From NCBI GenBank assembly GCA_022605955.1, contig JAKCOZ010000041.1:466001-530000 (forward strand): a stretch of DNA of 64,000 nucleotides. Direction: 5' to 3'. How positions within the stretch are numbered: the stretch's first letter is position 1; every line of letters begins with the position of its first letter. Under the pieces are notes generated by a model. That model had not been told where the DNA came from. It saw nothing but the letters and a program-made list of their open reading frames with translations, and ran no database searches. The position numbers and the translations under genes were made by a program. Positions 38,450-49,864 of the stretch are shown here, piece by piece. The DNA is from Rallus limicola. Its lineage: Eukaryota; Chordata; Aves; Gruiformes; Rallidae.

Positions 38450-41422
38450 GTGCTTTGGGAACCACAGCACGAGTTGCTGGGGGAAATAGATAAATGCCAA
38501 CAGCACAATGGCAGACTTGGGGATGTTGCTTCACACGAGAGTAGGGATAACTCTGTGGATTACTCCGTGAACTCCTCAGTGGAGCTGCTTTTGCCCATCC
38601 CCTATCGAAAATCTCGCAGTGAGCTGTTGGAGATATCTGGATCTGCTCCCCCACTAAAATGCCTTTATACAAATGCACGTAGCATGGGGAACAAACAGGA
38701 AGAATTAGAAATCTTTGTGCAGTCACAGGGCCTCGATCTCATTGCAATCACTGAGACGTGGTGGGACAGCCTGGATGACTGGCACGCTACCATGGATGGC
38801 TACGTGCTTTTTAGGAAAGATAGGCTAGGGAGACGAGGTGGAGGAGTTGCTCTTTATGTTAGAGAGCACCTAGAATGTATTGAGCTCCACCTGGGTAGGG
38901 ATGAACCGTTTGTTGAGAGTTTGTGGGTAAGAATTAAAAGACAGGCCAGCTTGGGTGACATAGTCGTGGGTGTGTACTACAGGCCCCCTGATCAAGAGGA
39001 GCGGGTGGATAATGCGTTTTACAAGCAATTGGAAGTAGCCTCAAGATCGCAGGCGTTGGTCCTTATGGGGGACTTCAATTACCCAGATATTTGCTGGGCA
39101 AGCAATACGGCCAGTCGTATGCAGTCCAGACAATTTCTGCGGTACATGGAAGACAACTTCCTGACACAGATGGTGCAGGAACCTACGAGGGGAGGGCGGG
39201 TGCTTGACCTTGTTTTCACTAACAAGGACGGGCTCGTTAGTGAAGTGAATGTCGGGGGCAGCTTAGGACTAAGCGACCATGAAATGGTCGAGTTCAAGAT
39301 CCTGAGTGGAAGAGGCAAGCCAAAAAGTAGGATAGCTACCCTGAATTTTGGAAGAGCTAACTTTGATCTCCTCCGAAATCAAATAGGGGCTATCCCATGG
39401 GCTGCTTTGTTTGAAGGAATGGGTGCCTGCGAGAGCTGGCTAACATTCAAACAGCACCTCTTCCAAGCACAGAATAGGTGCATCCCTTTGAGTAAGAAAT
39501 CGGGAAAGAAAGGCAGAAGACCTGCATGGATAAGCAGGGAGCTTATGAATAAACTCAGAGGGAAGCAGAAGACCTATAAACTGTGGAAACAGGGTCTGAG
39601 ATCACGGGATGAATATAAGGATGTTGCCAGGGCCTGTAGGGATGCAACTAGGAGGGCTAAGGCTTGCTTAGAAATGAAGCTGGCAAGGGAAATAAAGGAC
39701 AATAAAAAGAGTTTCTTCAGGTATGTGAATAGTAAAAGGATGACCAGGGATAATGTAGGTCCCTTGTTGAATGAGGCGGGTGTCTTGGTCATGAGAGATG
39801 ATGAGAAGGTGGAGATACTCAATGCCTTCTTTGCCTCGGTCTTTACTCCGAAGGCTTCTCAGGACTCACAGATCCCAGATGAAAGTAGGAGTGGTTGGGG
39901 AACGAATGGCTTCCCTCTAGTTGAGGTAAGGGAGGTCCGGGAGCGACTCAAAGGAATGGACGCACACAAATCCATGGGCCCGGATGGGATACACCCACGT
40001 GTGCTGAGAGAGCTGGCAGAGGTGATTGCGGAGCCGCTCTCTATCATCTTCGATAAATCCTGGACTACAGGAGAAGTGCCTGAAGATTGGAGGATAGCCA
40101 ATGTCACTCCAGTCTTTAAAAAAGGCAAGAAGGAGGATCCCAGTAACTATAGGCCAGTCAGCCTCACTTCTGTCCCTGGAAAGGTGATGGAACAGCTTGT
40201 TTTGGACGCCATCTCCAAACAACTGGAAGAGAAGAAGGTCATGAGGAGTAGTCAGCATGGATTCACCAAGGGGAGATCGTGCTCGACCAATCTCATAGCC
40301 TTCTATGATGTCGTTACCAACTGGGTGGATGGAGGGAGAGCAGTGGATGTCATCTACCTCGACTTTAGCAAAGCTTTCGATACTGTCTCCCATAACATCC
40401 TGATAGAGAAGCTGAGAAAACAAGGGATAGATGAGTGGACAGTGAGGTGGGTTGAGAACTGGCTGTCGGACCGGGCTCAGAGGGTCGTGATCAGTGGAGT
40501 AGAATCTGAATGGAGGCCTGTGACTAGTGGTGTTCCCCAGGGCTCAGTGTTGGGCCCAGTCCTGTTTAATATCTTCATCAACGACCTTGATGAGGGAATA
40601 ACATCCACCCTCAGCAAGTATGCTGATGACACAAAGCTGGGAGGTGTGGCTGACACGCAGGAACACTGCGCTGCCATTCAGTGAGACCTGGACAGGCTGG
40701 AGAGCTGGGCTGGGAGAAACCAAATGAAATTCAACAAAAGCAAGTGTAAAGTCTTGCACCTGGGGAGGAACAACCGACTGTATCAGTACAGGCTGGGGGA
40801 TGACCTGTTGGAAAAGAGCTCTGAGGAGAAGGACCTGGGGGTCCTGGTTGATGACAGGTTGGCTATGAGCAAGCAGTGTGCCCTGGTGGCCAAGAAAGCC
40901 AATGGGATCCTGGGGTGCATCAGGAAGAGTGTGTCCAGCAGGTCGAAGGAGGTGATCCTCCCCCTCTACTCTGCGTTGGTCAGGCCCCACCTGGAGTACT
41001 GTGTCCAGTTCTGGGCCCCCTGGTATAAAAAAGACAGGGACCTTCTGGAGAGAGTCCAGAGAAGGGCGACAAAGTTGATTAGGGGCCTGGAACATCTACC
41101 CTACGAGGAAAGGCTGAGTGAGCTGGGGCTGTTCAGCCTGGAAAAAAGAAGACTTAGGGGGGACCTAATTAATGTCTATAAATATCTTAGACATGGGTTG
41201 CAGGGGGAATTGGACAGCCCCTTTTCAGTGGTCTGTGGGGACAGGACTAGGGGCAATGGCTTTAAGCTAGAGCATAGGAAGTTCCGCACCAACATGCGGA
41301 AGAACTTTTTCACAGTGAGGGTGACGGAGCAGTGGAATAGGCTGCCCAGGGAGGTGGTGGAGTCTCCTTCTCTGGAGATATTCAAGTCTCGTCTGGACGC
41401 CTATCTATGTAGTATGAGATAG
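38450..41422 (+). pseudogene. CR1 ORF2: endonuclease-reverse transcriptase with one stop codon
   Basis: One frame of 991 codons, counting the terminal stop, is interrupted only by TGA at 40682-40684. Other copies have an Arg codon there, so it is a CGA to TGA change at a CpG. The first in-frame ATG is 38684, although homologous sequence starts earlier (38450 is GTG). The N-terminal APE-type endonuclease shows [34 protein letters not shown] and LGLSDHEM, the expected metal and catalytic positions. The reverse transcriptase shows [51 protein letters not shown] and the catalytic YADD at 40620-40631. The C terminus holds [11 protein letters not shown] and the end of the family. Because the stop falls after YADD, the thumb and C-terminal region would be lost. 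Confidence 0.93.
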
Positions 41423-41511
41423 GGAGCCTGCTTTGGCAGGGGGGTTGGACCCGATGATCTCTTGAGGTCCCTTCCAACCCCTAAGATTCTGTGATTCTGT
41501 GTGATTCTGTG

Positions 41512-42125
41512 AGGATTTAGCAAAAATAGAACAATCTATCCAAAATTTAGCCACTTCAGTAAAGTCTTTATCAGAAGTAGTGCTGCAAAATAGAAGAAGA
41601 TTAGACCTATTGTTCTTAAAGGAAAGAGAGTTATGTGTAGCTCTCAATGAAGAATGTTGTTCTTTTGCTGACCGTACTGGAGTAGTCCAGGACATCATGT
41701 CTGAACTCCGGAAAAGGTTAGATCAACATAAAAAGGATCGTGAAGCGAGCAAGTCATGGCATGAAAACTGGTTTCATGTTTCACCTTGGCTAACCACTTT
41801 GTTGTCTGTTTTAGCAGGACCGCTTATTATGTTGATTTTGGGACTGATATTTGGGCCTTGTATATTACGCTATATTTTACAATTTATTAAAGAACAGTTT
41901 GACATAGCTAAATTGCTTATTTTAACTACAAGGTCTGAAGCAAAGTATAAAAGTGTATCTACTAATGAGGATGAAAATTGTTGTGAATGCGTTATGCCAC
42001 GTGAAAACTATGCCTATTGTAATTGTGAGGTATTACCTTGTGAGTGTTATGATAAATGTAGGGACTGTAAAAAAAAAAGTTTGCTTGCAGTGCCAAGAAT
42101 GAAAGTAGCGCCTAATAGACAATAA
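41512..42125 (+). pseudogene. env: Env transmembrane subunit with cysteine-rich tail (ERV-B, part 2)
   Basis: Continues from 36396 after the CR1. In order: the heptad region, LQNRRRLDLLFLKE, CVALNEECC (CX6CC motif), a membrane span (LLSVLAGPLIMLILGLIF) and a long cytoplasmic tail. The tail has about ten cysteines in 35 residues (NCCECVM, YCNCEVLPCECYDKCRDC, 41976-42075) before KVAPNRQ and the stop. ERV-A ends shortly after the membrane span without such a tail, so this is an added C terminus. Open frame from about 41520 to 42125. Confidence 0.87.
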
Positions 42126-42131
42126 TAGGAT

Positions 42132-42148
42132 AAAAAGAAAAAGGGGGG
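42132..42148 (+). other. Polypurine tract of ERV-B
   Basis: AAAAAGAAAAAGGGGGG directly before the 3' LTR. Confidence 0.85.
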
Positions 42149-42150
42149 AT

Positions 42151-42711
42151 TGTGAGAAACTATATACTAGATTATTGTTTATTAAGATTTATGTTAAACT
42201 TAAGGTAAAGGCAGCAAAAGATATAAATCGCTTATGCAGACAGCTACCAGACACCGCTTGTGCAAGGTAAGATAACCGCAATCGCTTACACAAACTAAAC
42301 CAGATAACCACAATCGCTTACACAAACTAAACCAGATACTGCTTGTGCAAGATAACCGCCAGATGTCCAGGAACCGACAGAAATAGGATGAACAACCCCA
42401 TATAAGGACATATGAGTGAGAGGTCAACTATGGAACAGAGGAGGAAGACTTCTTACTTCGGCCTCAACGACCACCGGGAGGCAGAAAACGACCCCCTAGC
42501 AACAACTTAAGCATGCGCAAGAGTACCTCCACTACTTCATGAACACGGAAGTAAAGGTGTATAAAAAAGAACTGTTTGAACTGCTCAGCACGGCAGTTGG
42601 CGGAGCATAGACCCCCCCTGCCGTCCAGCGCTGTCTTTGCTCATATTCTACTTGATATAATTAATAAAATTTTAATTGGCTTATGATCCATTGTGGTCTC
42701 AATTAATAACA
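42151..42711 (+). repeat. ERV-B 3' LTR
   Basis: Starts TGTGAGAAAC, with TATAAAAAA at 42560 and AATAAA at 42663-42668. Near 42300 a 34-bp segment (ATAACCACAATCGCTTACAC and on) is duplicated in tandem, which accounts for the whole length difference from the 5' LTR. Confidence 0.92.
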
Positions 42712-43004
42712 GTGGTTTTGTGCCCAAACATCTTTGCCCTACTCTCCTTTGTTTTTGGTGCTGTTGGAGGTCATACAGCATCTTCAAAGGCAGCTGCTGG
42801 TGGAGCCAGAAAAAGAAGTCAGGCACTGTTAGGACCAATCCCTTGTCAAGGAAAGCCCTAAGCCCCAGGATGATCTCTCCCTGTCCTAACATTGACTCCT
42901 GAGCCTCTCAATATATATTTTCTCCCCTCTCCAACTAAAAAGGGGAGGGATAGACCGACTTTGGTGGGCATCTGGCCTACAGCCAGGCCTAAACCACCAC
43001 AGTG
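42712..43004. repeat. Satellite unit (inverted) and LTR-end fragment
   Basis: 42712-42900 is one unit of the ~188-bp repeat in reverse orientation (AAGTCAGGCACTGTTAGGAC, AAGCCCTAAGCCCCAGG). After a purine-rich AAAAAGGGGAGGGA, 42948-43001 matches the end of the LTR at 23970-24022. The purine-rich array starts directly after. Confidence 0.65.
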
Positions 43005-46000
43005 GGAAAAGAGTGGAGCAGGAATCTAGGGCTGTGAGAAACTAGGGGCATGGGAAACAGCGTTTCTAAGAACCCAGGGTGCTAGGAACTGGGGGCGCAG
43101 GAAGAAGGGCTGTGAGTTGCTGGTTTTCTAGGAAACTGGGGTACAGGAACCAAAGGTGCCTGGAAACCAGAGTGCCAGGGAACTGAGGGCATGGGTAACT
43201 GCTGGCCTGTTAAATCAGTGTCCTGGGAAACCGGGGAAACCAGAGCCCAAGAAACCAGTGTCTCCTGCAAAGCAGGGTGCTGGGAAACCAGGGTCCTGTA
43301 AATGCAGTGACTTGGAAAACCAGGAACCAGGGAAACAGAAGTCCTGGGATAATGGAGGCATGAGAAAGCTGGGTACTGGGAAACCAGTGGTGCAGGAACC
43401 TGGGGGCGTAGGAAACGCGGGTCTTGGGAAACCAGGGTGCCAGGAGAACAGTGTGCCGGGACACTGGGGGCTGGGAAAACCATCGTCCTGTAAAATCAGT
43501 GCCTCATGAAGCAAGCCCCCTGGCAAACCAGGCCCTAGAGAAAACAGGACCCATGAAACCAAGGGCTCATGGAAACCAGGGTGCCAGGAAACTGGGATCC
43601 TGTATATTCAGTGACCCAGGAAACCAGGGGCATGGGAAACCTGGCTGAGTTTTGGGAAACTGGGGGCATGAGAACCAGGGTGCTAGGATCCTAGGGGTGC
43701 AGGAAAGCAGTGGCGCAGGAACCTGGGGGCACGGAAAACTAGGGGTGCAGGAAATCGTGTTGCCGGTAAACTGGGGTCCTTGGAAACTGGGGCACAGGAA
43801 GCAGGGTGGCAAGACCCTGGTATGCTAGGCCACTGGGGGTGCAGGAAATCAGTGTGCTGGGAAACCTGTGTGCCAGGCAGCTGGGAGCACGGGAAACTGG
43901 TGTCCTGGAAAATCAGTGTCCTGGGAACCAGTGGCCCAGGAAATCAGGGCCCAAGAAACCAAGTGCTCATGGAAACCGAGGTGCCAGGAAACAGGGGTCC
44001 AGTAAATTCAGTGATCTGGGAAACCAGGGGCAGAGGAAACCTGCGTCCTGGGAAACCAAGGACATGAGGAACCAGGGTGATGGGAAATGAGTGGCACAGG
44101 AATCTGGGGACGTGGGAAACAAGGGCCTTGGGAAAACGGGTTGCTGGGAATGTGGAGTGCTAGGCAACTGGGGGCACAGGAAACCAGGCTGCCAGGAAAC
44201 TGGTGTGTTAGGAAAATGAGGGGGAGTGAGAAAACAGGATGAGGAGACACGGGTGTGCCAGGAACATGGGGTGCTGGCAAACAGGGCACACAGTAAACCG
44301 AGGTGCTGGGAAACCAGTGTTCCAGGCTACTGGGGGCTCAGAGAATTAGTGTCCCAGAAAATCAGTGTCTAGGGAAACCAGTGACCTGTGAAACCAGGGC
44401 CCAAGAAACCAGGGGCTCATGGAATCTGGGGGGCTGGGAAACCAGCATGAATGAAAAAAGGGTGCGTATGAAAACAGGAGCGCTTAAACCCAGGATGCTG
44501 GGCAAATGGGGGAGCAGGAAATTAGGGTCCTGGAAAAATCATTGCCTCAGGAAAACAGCGGCACAGCTAAACAGGGCCAAAGAAAGCAGGGGCTCATGGA
44601 AACCAGAGTGCTGGGATACCGGGGTCCTGTAAATTCAGTGACCCAGGAAACCAGGGGCATGGGAAACCTGCGTCCTGGGAAACTGGGGGCATGAAAAACC
44701 AGGGTGATGGGAAACTAGGTGAGCAGGGAACCAGTGGCGCAGTAACCTGAGGCCGTGGGAAACTGCACTGCTGGGAAACTGGGGTGTTGGGAAACTGGGG
44801 GTGCAGGAAACAGGGTGCCAGGAAACCGGTGTGCTGGGAAACTGGGAGCATGAGAAGCCAGGCCTTGAAGACCCCAGTGTACCCAGAAAATGGGGTGCCG
44901 GCAAATTGGGTGCACAGGAAACTGGGGTGCTGGGAAAACCACAGTTGTGGAAACCAGGATGCTAGGAAAACTGGATTCTGTAAATTCAGTACCCCAGGAA
45001 ACCAGGGATTTTGAAAACCTGGGTCCTGGGAAACAGGGGCATGAGAAACCAGGGTGCTGGGAAGTTAGTGGAGTTGGAAGAGTGGTGCAGGAACCAGGGA
45101 GTATGGGAAACAAAGTGCATGGGAAAATGGATTTCCAGGAAACTGGGGTGCTAGGAAACTGGGGGTGCAGGAAACCAGGGTGGCAAGACCCCAGTGTGCT
45201 AAGAAACTGGGGATATGGAAAACCAGAGTGCCAGGAAACTGGTGTTCTGGGAAAGTGGGGACACTGGAAACCTGGGTGGGGAGACACCGGTGTGCCAGGA
45301 AACTGGGGTGCCGGCAAAATGGGCACATGGAAAAGTGGGCTGCTGTGAAACCGGTGTGCCAGGCAACTGGTGTCAAGGAAACCAGGGCCCAGGAAACCAG
45401 GGGCTCATGCAAACCGAGGTGCTGAGAAACCGGTGTGAATGGAGAGAAGGGGCATGGAAAACTGAAGACTTGGGAAACTAGTGGCATGGGAACTGGGGGG
45501 CTCAGGAAACTGGGAGCGAGGGAAACTGAGGTTCCAGCAAACTGGGGGCACAGTCCTGGAAAATTAGTACCCAGAAATCCAGTGGGGCAGGAAACCAAGG
45601 CCTGAGAAAGAAGGGGTTGTGGAAACCTGGGGTACTAGGAAACCTGGGTCCTGTAAATTCAGTGAAGGGGAAACCAGGGATGTGGGAAACCTGGGTCCTG
45701 GGAAACTGGGGGCATGAGAAACCAGGGTGATTTGAAACCAGGGGCCATGGGAAACTAAGTACTTGGGAAAATGGGTTGCTCAGAAACTGGGGTGCTAGGA
45801 AACAGGGGGCCCAGGAAACCAGGTTGCTGGGAAACGGGAGTAGTGGGCAACTGGGGGCTTGGGAAACCAGTGCCCTGGAAAATCAGTGTCCTGGGAAACC
45901 AACGGCCAGAGAAGGCAGGAACAAAGAAACCAGTGGCTCATGGAAAGAAGGATGCTGGGAAACTGGGGTCATGTAAAGTCAGTAACCCAGGAAACCAGGG

Positions 46001-46110
46001 GGGTGGGAAATCTGGGTGCTGGGAAACTGGGGGCATGAGAAAACAGGGTGATGGGCAATGAGGGGCGCAGGAGACCAGTGGCATTGGAACCTGGGCCATG
46101 GGAAACCAGG
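43005..46110 (-). repeat. Third minisatellite array, purine-rich on plus strand
   Basis: Same 21-bp family (GGAAACTGGGGTGCTGG-type units) with the reverse spacer TGTAAATTCAGTGA near 43300, 43598, 44000, 44628, 44975 and 45650. It is less similar to the other arrays than they are to each other. It ends at the nucleocapsid-like fragment at 46111, the same junction as at 10546 and 48946. Confidence 0.88.
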
Positions 46111-46330
46111 TCATAATATGGACTGGGGTTAGTGCATTCGTGACGCCAGCACAGTAGAAGAGTAATGTCTGGATCACCCTGGCCAATGTTACGGGTCAGG
46201 ATTCCATTTGCCTGGCAAGAGCATCACCTGTTTTCAGAGCTCAGGCTCATTGTTCTGCCTGTGGACACGTGGGCAAAGCCCATCCAAGAGCCCAACCTGT
46301 GTGCAACCCCCCAGTCCTGCGCGGACCCAG
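46111..46330 (+). pseudogene. Second copy of the nucleocapsid-like fragment
   Basis: Matches 10546-10760 closely but has lost ATCACAGGAGAAC and diverges after GCGGACC. Non-coding. Confidence 0.5.
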
Positions 46331-46512
46331 CCCTGGGTTGCTTTGATGAATCATAAAGTCCAAGGCCTGATCCCCAGCCCCAGGGAAGACAGGTCCTGCC
46401 CCTCAGGCATTGCTCAGGGCTCTTCCTGGGGCAGCACAACGTGGGGTGTGTAATGATGTTGTCCTTAGGACAACGTTTCTCCTCATTTTAGGTCCAAAGC
46501 CAGCTCCATGGT
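46331..46512. repeat. Segment shared in inverse orientation with 59480-59665
   Basis: TTGCTTTGATGAATCATAAA, TGCCCCTCAGGCATTGCTCA and GTTGTCCTTAGGACAACGTT occur in reverse complement at 59480-59665. The last is itself a palindrome. Nature unknown. Confidence 0.65.
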
Positions 46513-46958
46513 CAAGAAAGACCTGGGAGACCCTCCATCCCCTATCAGATTCAGGAGGAGACACATCATTGAAAGACGAGGACAAGGCTGAGGTGCTTGA
46601 TGAAATCTTTGCCACTGTCATTAGTAATAGTTCCAGTTGTACAGGGAGAATCCAATTGCCTGAGCCAGGAGACAGGGACAGGGAGCAGAATGACCCCACA
46701 CCAAGCCAGGAGGAGATGGTCCTGCTGCACCACAGAGATGTGCAGAGATCTGTGGGGCTGAATGGGATGCACCCAAGGGTGCTTACAGAGCTGGCAAGGG
46801 GGGTTCACCAAGCCACTTTCCATCAGTCCTGGCTGAATGGATCAGTCAATGTGACCCCCTAATATAAGAAGGGAGAGAAGGACGATCAGGGAAATTACAG
46901 GCCTGATAGTTTGACTTCAGTCCCAGAGAAGCTGATGGAGCAGATCATTCTGAGTAGC
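46513..46958 (+). repeat. CR1 LINE fragment, ORF2 region
   Basis: Plus-strand RT sequence with NGMHPRVLTELA and, in another frame, NYRPDSLTSVPEKLMEQ. It stops where an LTR begins at 46959. Confidence 0.8.
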
Positions 46959-47488
46959 TGTCATGGTTTCACCCCAGCTTGGGTTGAGATCCACGCAGCT
47001 GCCTGCTCCTTAAAGTAAAAGAGGCCCGTGGGTTGGGATAAAGATAGTTTACTAAGATAACAGAAAAATAAAATATAACAATGCTAACAGGACTTTAGAG
47101 CAAAAGAATATGAAACTATTGATACACAATGCAGTTTCTCACCGAACCACACAACTCAGGCCGCACCACCCAGAGCCGTCCCGGAACCCGACCGACCCCC
47201 AAGACCCTCGTGTCCCGGCCGCTCGCGTCCTGGAACCGCCCCTCTTCTTCCTCCCATCAGCCCCTGTTATCCTGGGCAGGACGTAATTGGCATGGAATAC
47301 TCTCTTTGGCCCATCTGGGTCACCTGTCCTGGCTTTGACTGTCTGACTGCAACCAAAAACATCAGGGTGTTCTCAGCACTGCTTTCATTGTAACTCCCAA
47401 ACACAGCATTCCATCCGCTGCTACAAATGAAATTAACTCTAACATCCTCTTCCAACCCCTAAGATTCTGTGATTCTGTGATTCTGTGA
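46959..47488 (-). repeat. ERVL-type LTR fragment, minus strand, with CR1 tail
   Basis: TGTCATGGTTTCACCCCAGC at the left edge is the reverse of the GGGGTGAAACCACGACA end of the LTR at 60743-61331, and most of the segment matches that LTR in reverse. It is cut near 47446 before its 5' end. The next 40 bp (CCAACCCCTAAGATTCTGTG) is a CR1 3' tail. Confidence 0.75.
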
Positions 47489-47499
47489 TCCTCTTCTCC

Positions 47500-48310
47500 C
47501 TACAAACCTCACATGAGGGATGGACAACATGGCTGAGGAGGAAGGGAAACATTAATCAGGACCGATTAATAAGAGACACGACTGGGTTGTGAGGAACAGG
47601 ACTGGGAGAATTAAATTCAATAGACTCAGAAGTGATAATGAACAAATCCGCATCTACCATGGCAGATTTATCAAAACTGCAACACCCATTGAGATCCTCA
47701 TTACTAGCATTAGGAGGACACCAAGGGTTAATTTCAAAGGTACTTTGCAGATGGGAAGAAATTAACATAAAGGACCACCAGCTTATTACTGAAGCCTTGG
47801 GTGGATTACAGGATGATGTCGCCCTAGCCCTAAGCTGCATCCAAGCCCAACTATGGATACAATCAGTAGCAGCATCCATAAAAAGGGAAGGTGAGGAAGG
47901 CATATTCCCTACAGAAATCAGAAAGATGGTCTGGGGTAGTGCTACAGAAGTGGAAAGGAAACTCCAGTCATGGTGGAATATGGTCAACTTCACTTATGAC
48001 CCCAACACACATACTGTCACAGCTTTTGTGTTAACGATCCGTGATGCAGCAGCAATTACCATCCACCCCATTGTAGACCTCAGGATTAACCATGGTGGGA
48101 CTCTGCTGTATCCTTTTGAACATAGAACTTGGGCCAGGAAAATGGGCAATAAGTGGCAAACAGTAAACCTTGGGTCCTGTATTATTGGAGAACAGCAAAG
48201 CTTCCTCTGCTAAAGTAATACCATTAAAGCTCAGGATACTTGTTTAGATGCAGATCAAAAGATATGTCAGTTTGAGGCCCGACCAAATGCAGATTTAAAA
48301 TCAAAGGAAA
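47500..48310 (+). pseudogene. env: Retroviral Env-like fragment, class II type
   Basis: An open frame of 193 codons (47632-48213, entered without an ATG) reads LASTMADLSKLQ-type sequence with ASTMADLSK, SLALGGHQGLISK, IQAQLWIQSVAAS, WWNMVNFTYDP and WARKMGNKW. It is hydrophilic with one glycosylation site (NFT). It resembles the Env-like proteins of avian class II elements, but I am not certain of the family. The frame reads on after TAA 48211-48213 for about 37 codons. It joins the next minisatellite at about 48325. Confidence 0.55.
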
Positions 48311-48319
48311 GGGATGTGC

Positions 48320-48945
48320 ATGTTTGAGAACAAGTGGGCACGCAGGAAATCAGCATCCTGGAAAATCAGTGTCCCAGGAAATCAGGGGCCAAGGAATGAG
48401 GGTGGTGAGACCCAGGAGTGCTAGGCAACTGGGGGCACCAGAAACTGGGGTGCCGGGAAACTAGGGGGCCAGGGAAGTGGGGCATGGGTAACCATCGACC
48501 TGGAAAATCGGTGTCCCCTGAAACCAGCTGCCCAAGAAACCAGGGCCTCATGGAAACCAGCGTGCTGGGAAACCATTCAGTGACTCAGGAAACTTAGGTC
48601 ATGGGAAACTGGGGTCATGATAAAGCAGGGTGCTGGGAATCTAGGGGTGCAGGAAACCAGTTGGATGGGAACCTGGAGGCCCAGGAAACCAGTGTGCTGT
48701 AAAATCAGTGCCTCAGGAAACCAGCCGCTCAGGAAACCAGGGCCCAAGAAACCAGAGGGTCATGGAATCTGGGGTGCCAGGAAACTGGGGTCGTGTAAAG
48801 TCAGTGACCTGGGAAACTTGGGCTGTGGAAAAACTCGTTCCTGGGAAACTGGGGTCATGAGAAACCAAGGTGATGGGAAATGAGTGCAGCAGAAAAGCAG
48901 TGCTGTGGGAACCTGGGGCTGTGGGAAACCAGGTCATAATATGGA
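48320..48945 (-). repeat. Fourth minisatellite piece, purine-rich
   Basis: Direct match of 9940-10545 at an offset of about 38,395. It marks the left edge of the duplicate region that carries OR3. Confidence 0.88.
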
Positions 48946-49353
48946 CTGGGGTTAGTGCATTCATGACGCCAGCACAGTAGAAGAGTAATGTCTGGATCAC
49001 CCTGGCCAATGTTACGGGTCAGGATTCCATTTGCCTGGCAAGAGCATCACAGGAGAACCTGTTTTCAGAGCTCAGGCTCATTGTTCTGCCTGTGGACACG
49101 TGGGCAAAGCCCATCCCAGAGCCCAACCTGTGTGCAACCCCCCAGTCCTGCGCGGACAATTGGGACGGGGATTTGCCCACTTGCCACAAGGGACAGAAGA
49201 ACCCCAAAAGTTGGAATTGCTGGGATCAGTGACTGATCATAAAAAGCATAAAAAAAATGAAGATACAGAAATAAATTGGGTTCTTTTTGCTTGTGCACCA
49301 GGAGATCTCTTGTATGTGTGGTTTGTCCATCTCAACAGTGACAGGGTTCAACA
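48946..49353 (+). pseudogene. Third nucleocapsid-like copy joined to LTR end
   Basis: 48946-49235 matches 10546-10840. At GATCAGTGAC it jumps to the last ~120 bp of the LTR (ATAAAAAAAATGAAGATACA), so the env and LTR start found at 10880-11400 are absent here. Confidence 0.5.
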
Positions 49354-49855
49354 AGGCCTAGGGCTGGGTCCTGCACTTTGGTCACAAGAACCCCAGGGGA
49401 TGCTGCAGGTCTGGATCAGAGTGGCTGGAGAGCTGCCTAGAGGAGAAGGACCTGGGGGTGTTAGTGGACAGCCAGCTGAACATGAGCCAGCACTGTGCCC
49501 AGGTAGCAAAAAAGGCCCATAACATCCTGGCCTGGATCAGGAATAGTGTGAGGAGTAGGAGGAGGGAAGGGATTTTCCATTCTACTCAGCTCTGGTGAGG
49601 CCACACCTGGAATACTGGGTCCAGTTTTGGGCCCCTCACTACATGAAGGATGTTGAGATGCTGGAGCGTGTCCAGAGATGGGCAACAAAGCTGGAGAAGG
49701 GTTTGGAGCACAAGTCCTGTGAGGAATGGCTGAGGGAACTGAGGCATTTTAGTCTGAAGAAAAGGAGGCTGAGGGGAGACCTTACTGCTCTCTACATCGA
49801 CCTCCAAGTGGGTGTAGAGAGGTGGGGGGTGGTCTCTTATCTCAGATAACAAGCA
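49354..49855 (+). repeat. CR1 LINE 3' fragment (duplicate of 11498-11880)
   Basis: Same junction with the LTR end as in the first copy, but it retains about 130 bp (CACTGTGCCCAGGTAGCAAA and on) missing there. Confidence 0.85.
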
Positions 49856-49864
49856 ATAGGATGG

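Larger units (their letters stand above)
36397..41511 (+). mobile_element. Nearly full-length CR1 LINE inserted in ERV-B env
   Basis: The 5.1-kb element has a GC- and CpG-rich 5' UTR, ORF1 and ORF2, and ends in three ATTCTGTG-type repeats (41485-41511). The env sequence resumes after it without loss: GATGAGG before and GAGGATTTAG after, consistent with a short target duplication of about 4-6 bp. ORF1 is open and ORF2 has a single stop. CR1 copies are usually 5'-truncated, so a complete copy is unusual and points to recent movement. It must be younger than ERV-B. Confidence 0.95.
29550..42711 (+). mobile_element. ERV-B: gamma-like provirus with nested CR1 and a foreign retroviral segment
   Basis: LTRs of 527 and 561 bp, starting TGTGAGAAAC and ending AACA, are flanked on both sides by GTGG, a 4-bp target duplication typical of gammaretroviruses. 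Next to the 5' LTR is a tRNA-His primer binding site. Gag, protease, RT, a cysteine-rich frame and env follow in the same order as ERV-A. Two large blocks interrupt it: about 3.4 kb of another retrovirus in RT (31576-34957) and a 5.1-kb CR1 in env (36397-41511). Without them the provirus is about 4.7 kb, close to ERV-A. Multiple stops and frameshifts make it non-functional. Confidence 0.92.

Noticed and set aside
46410..46862. 150-codon frame as a host gene
   Set aside because: It is CR1 ORF2 sequence (NGMHPRVLTELA) in the second half and the shared inverted segment in the first.
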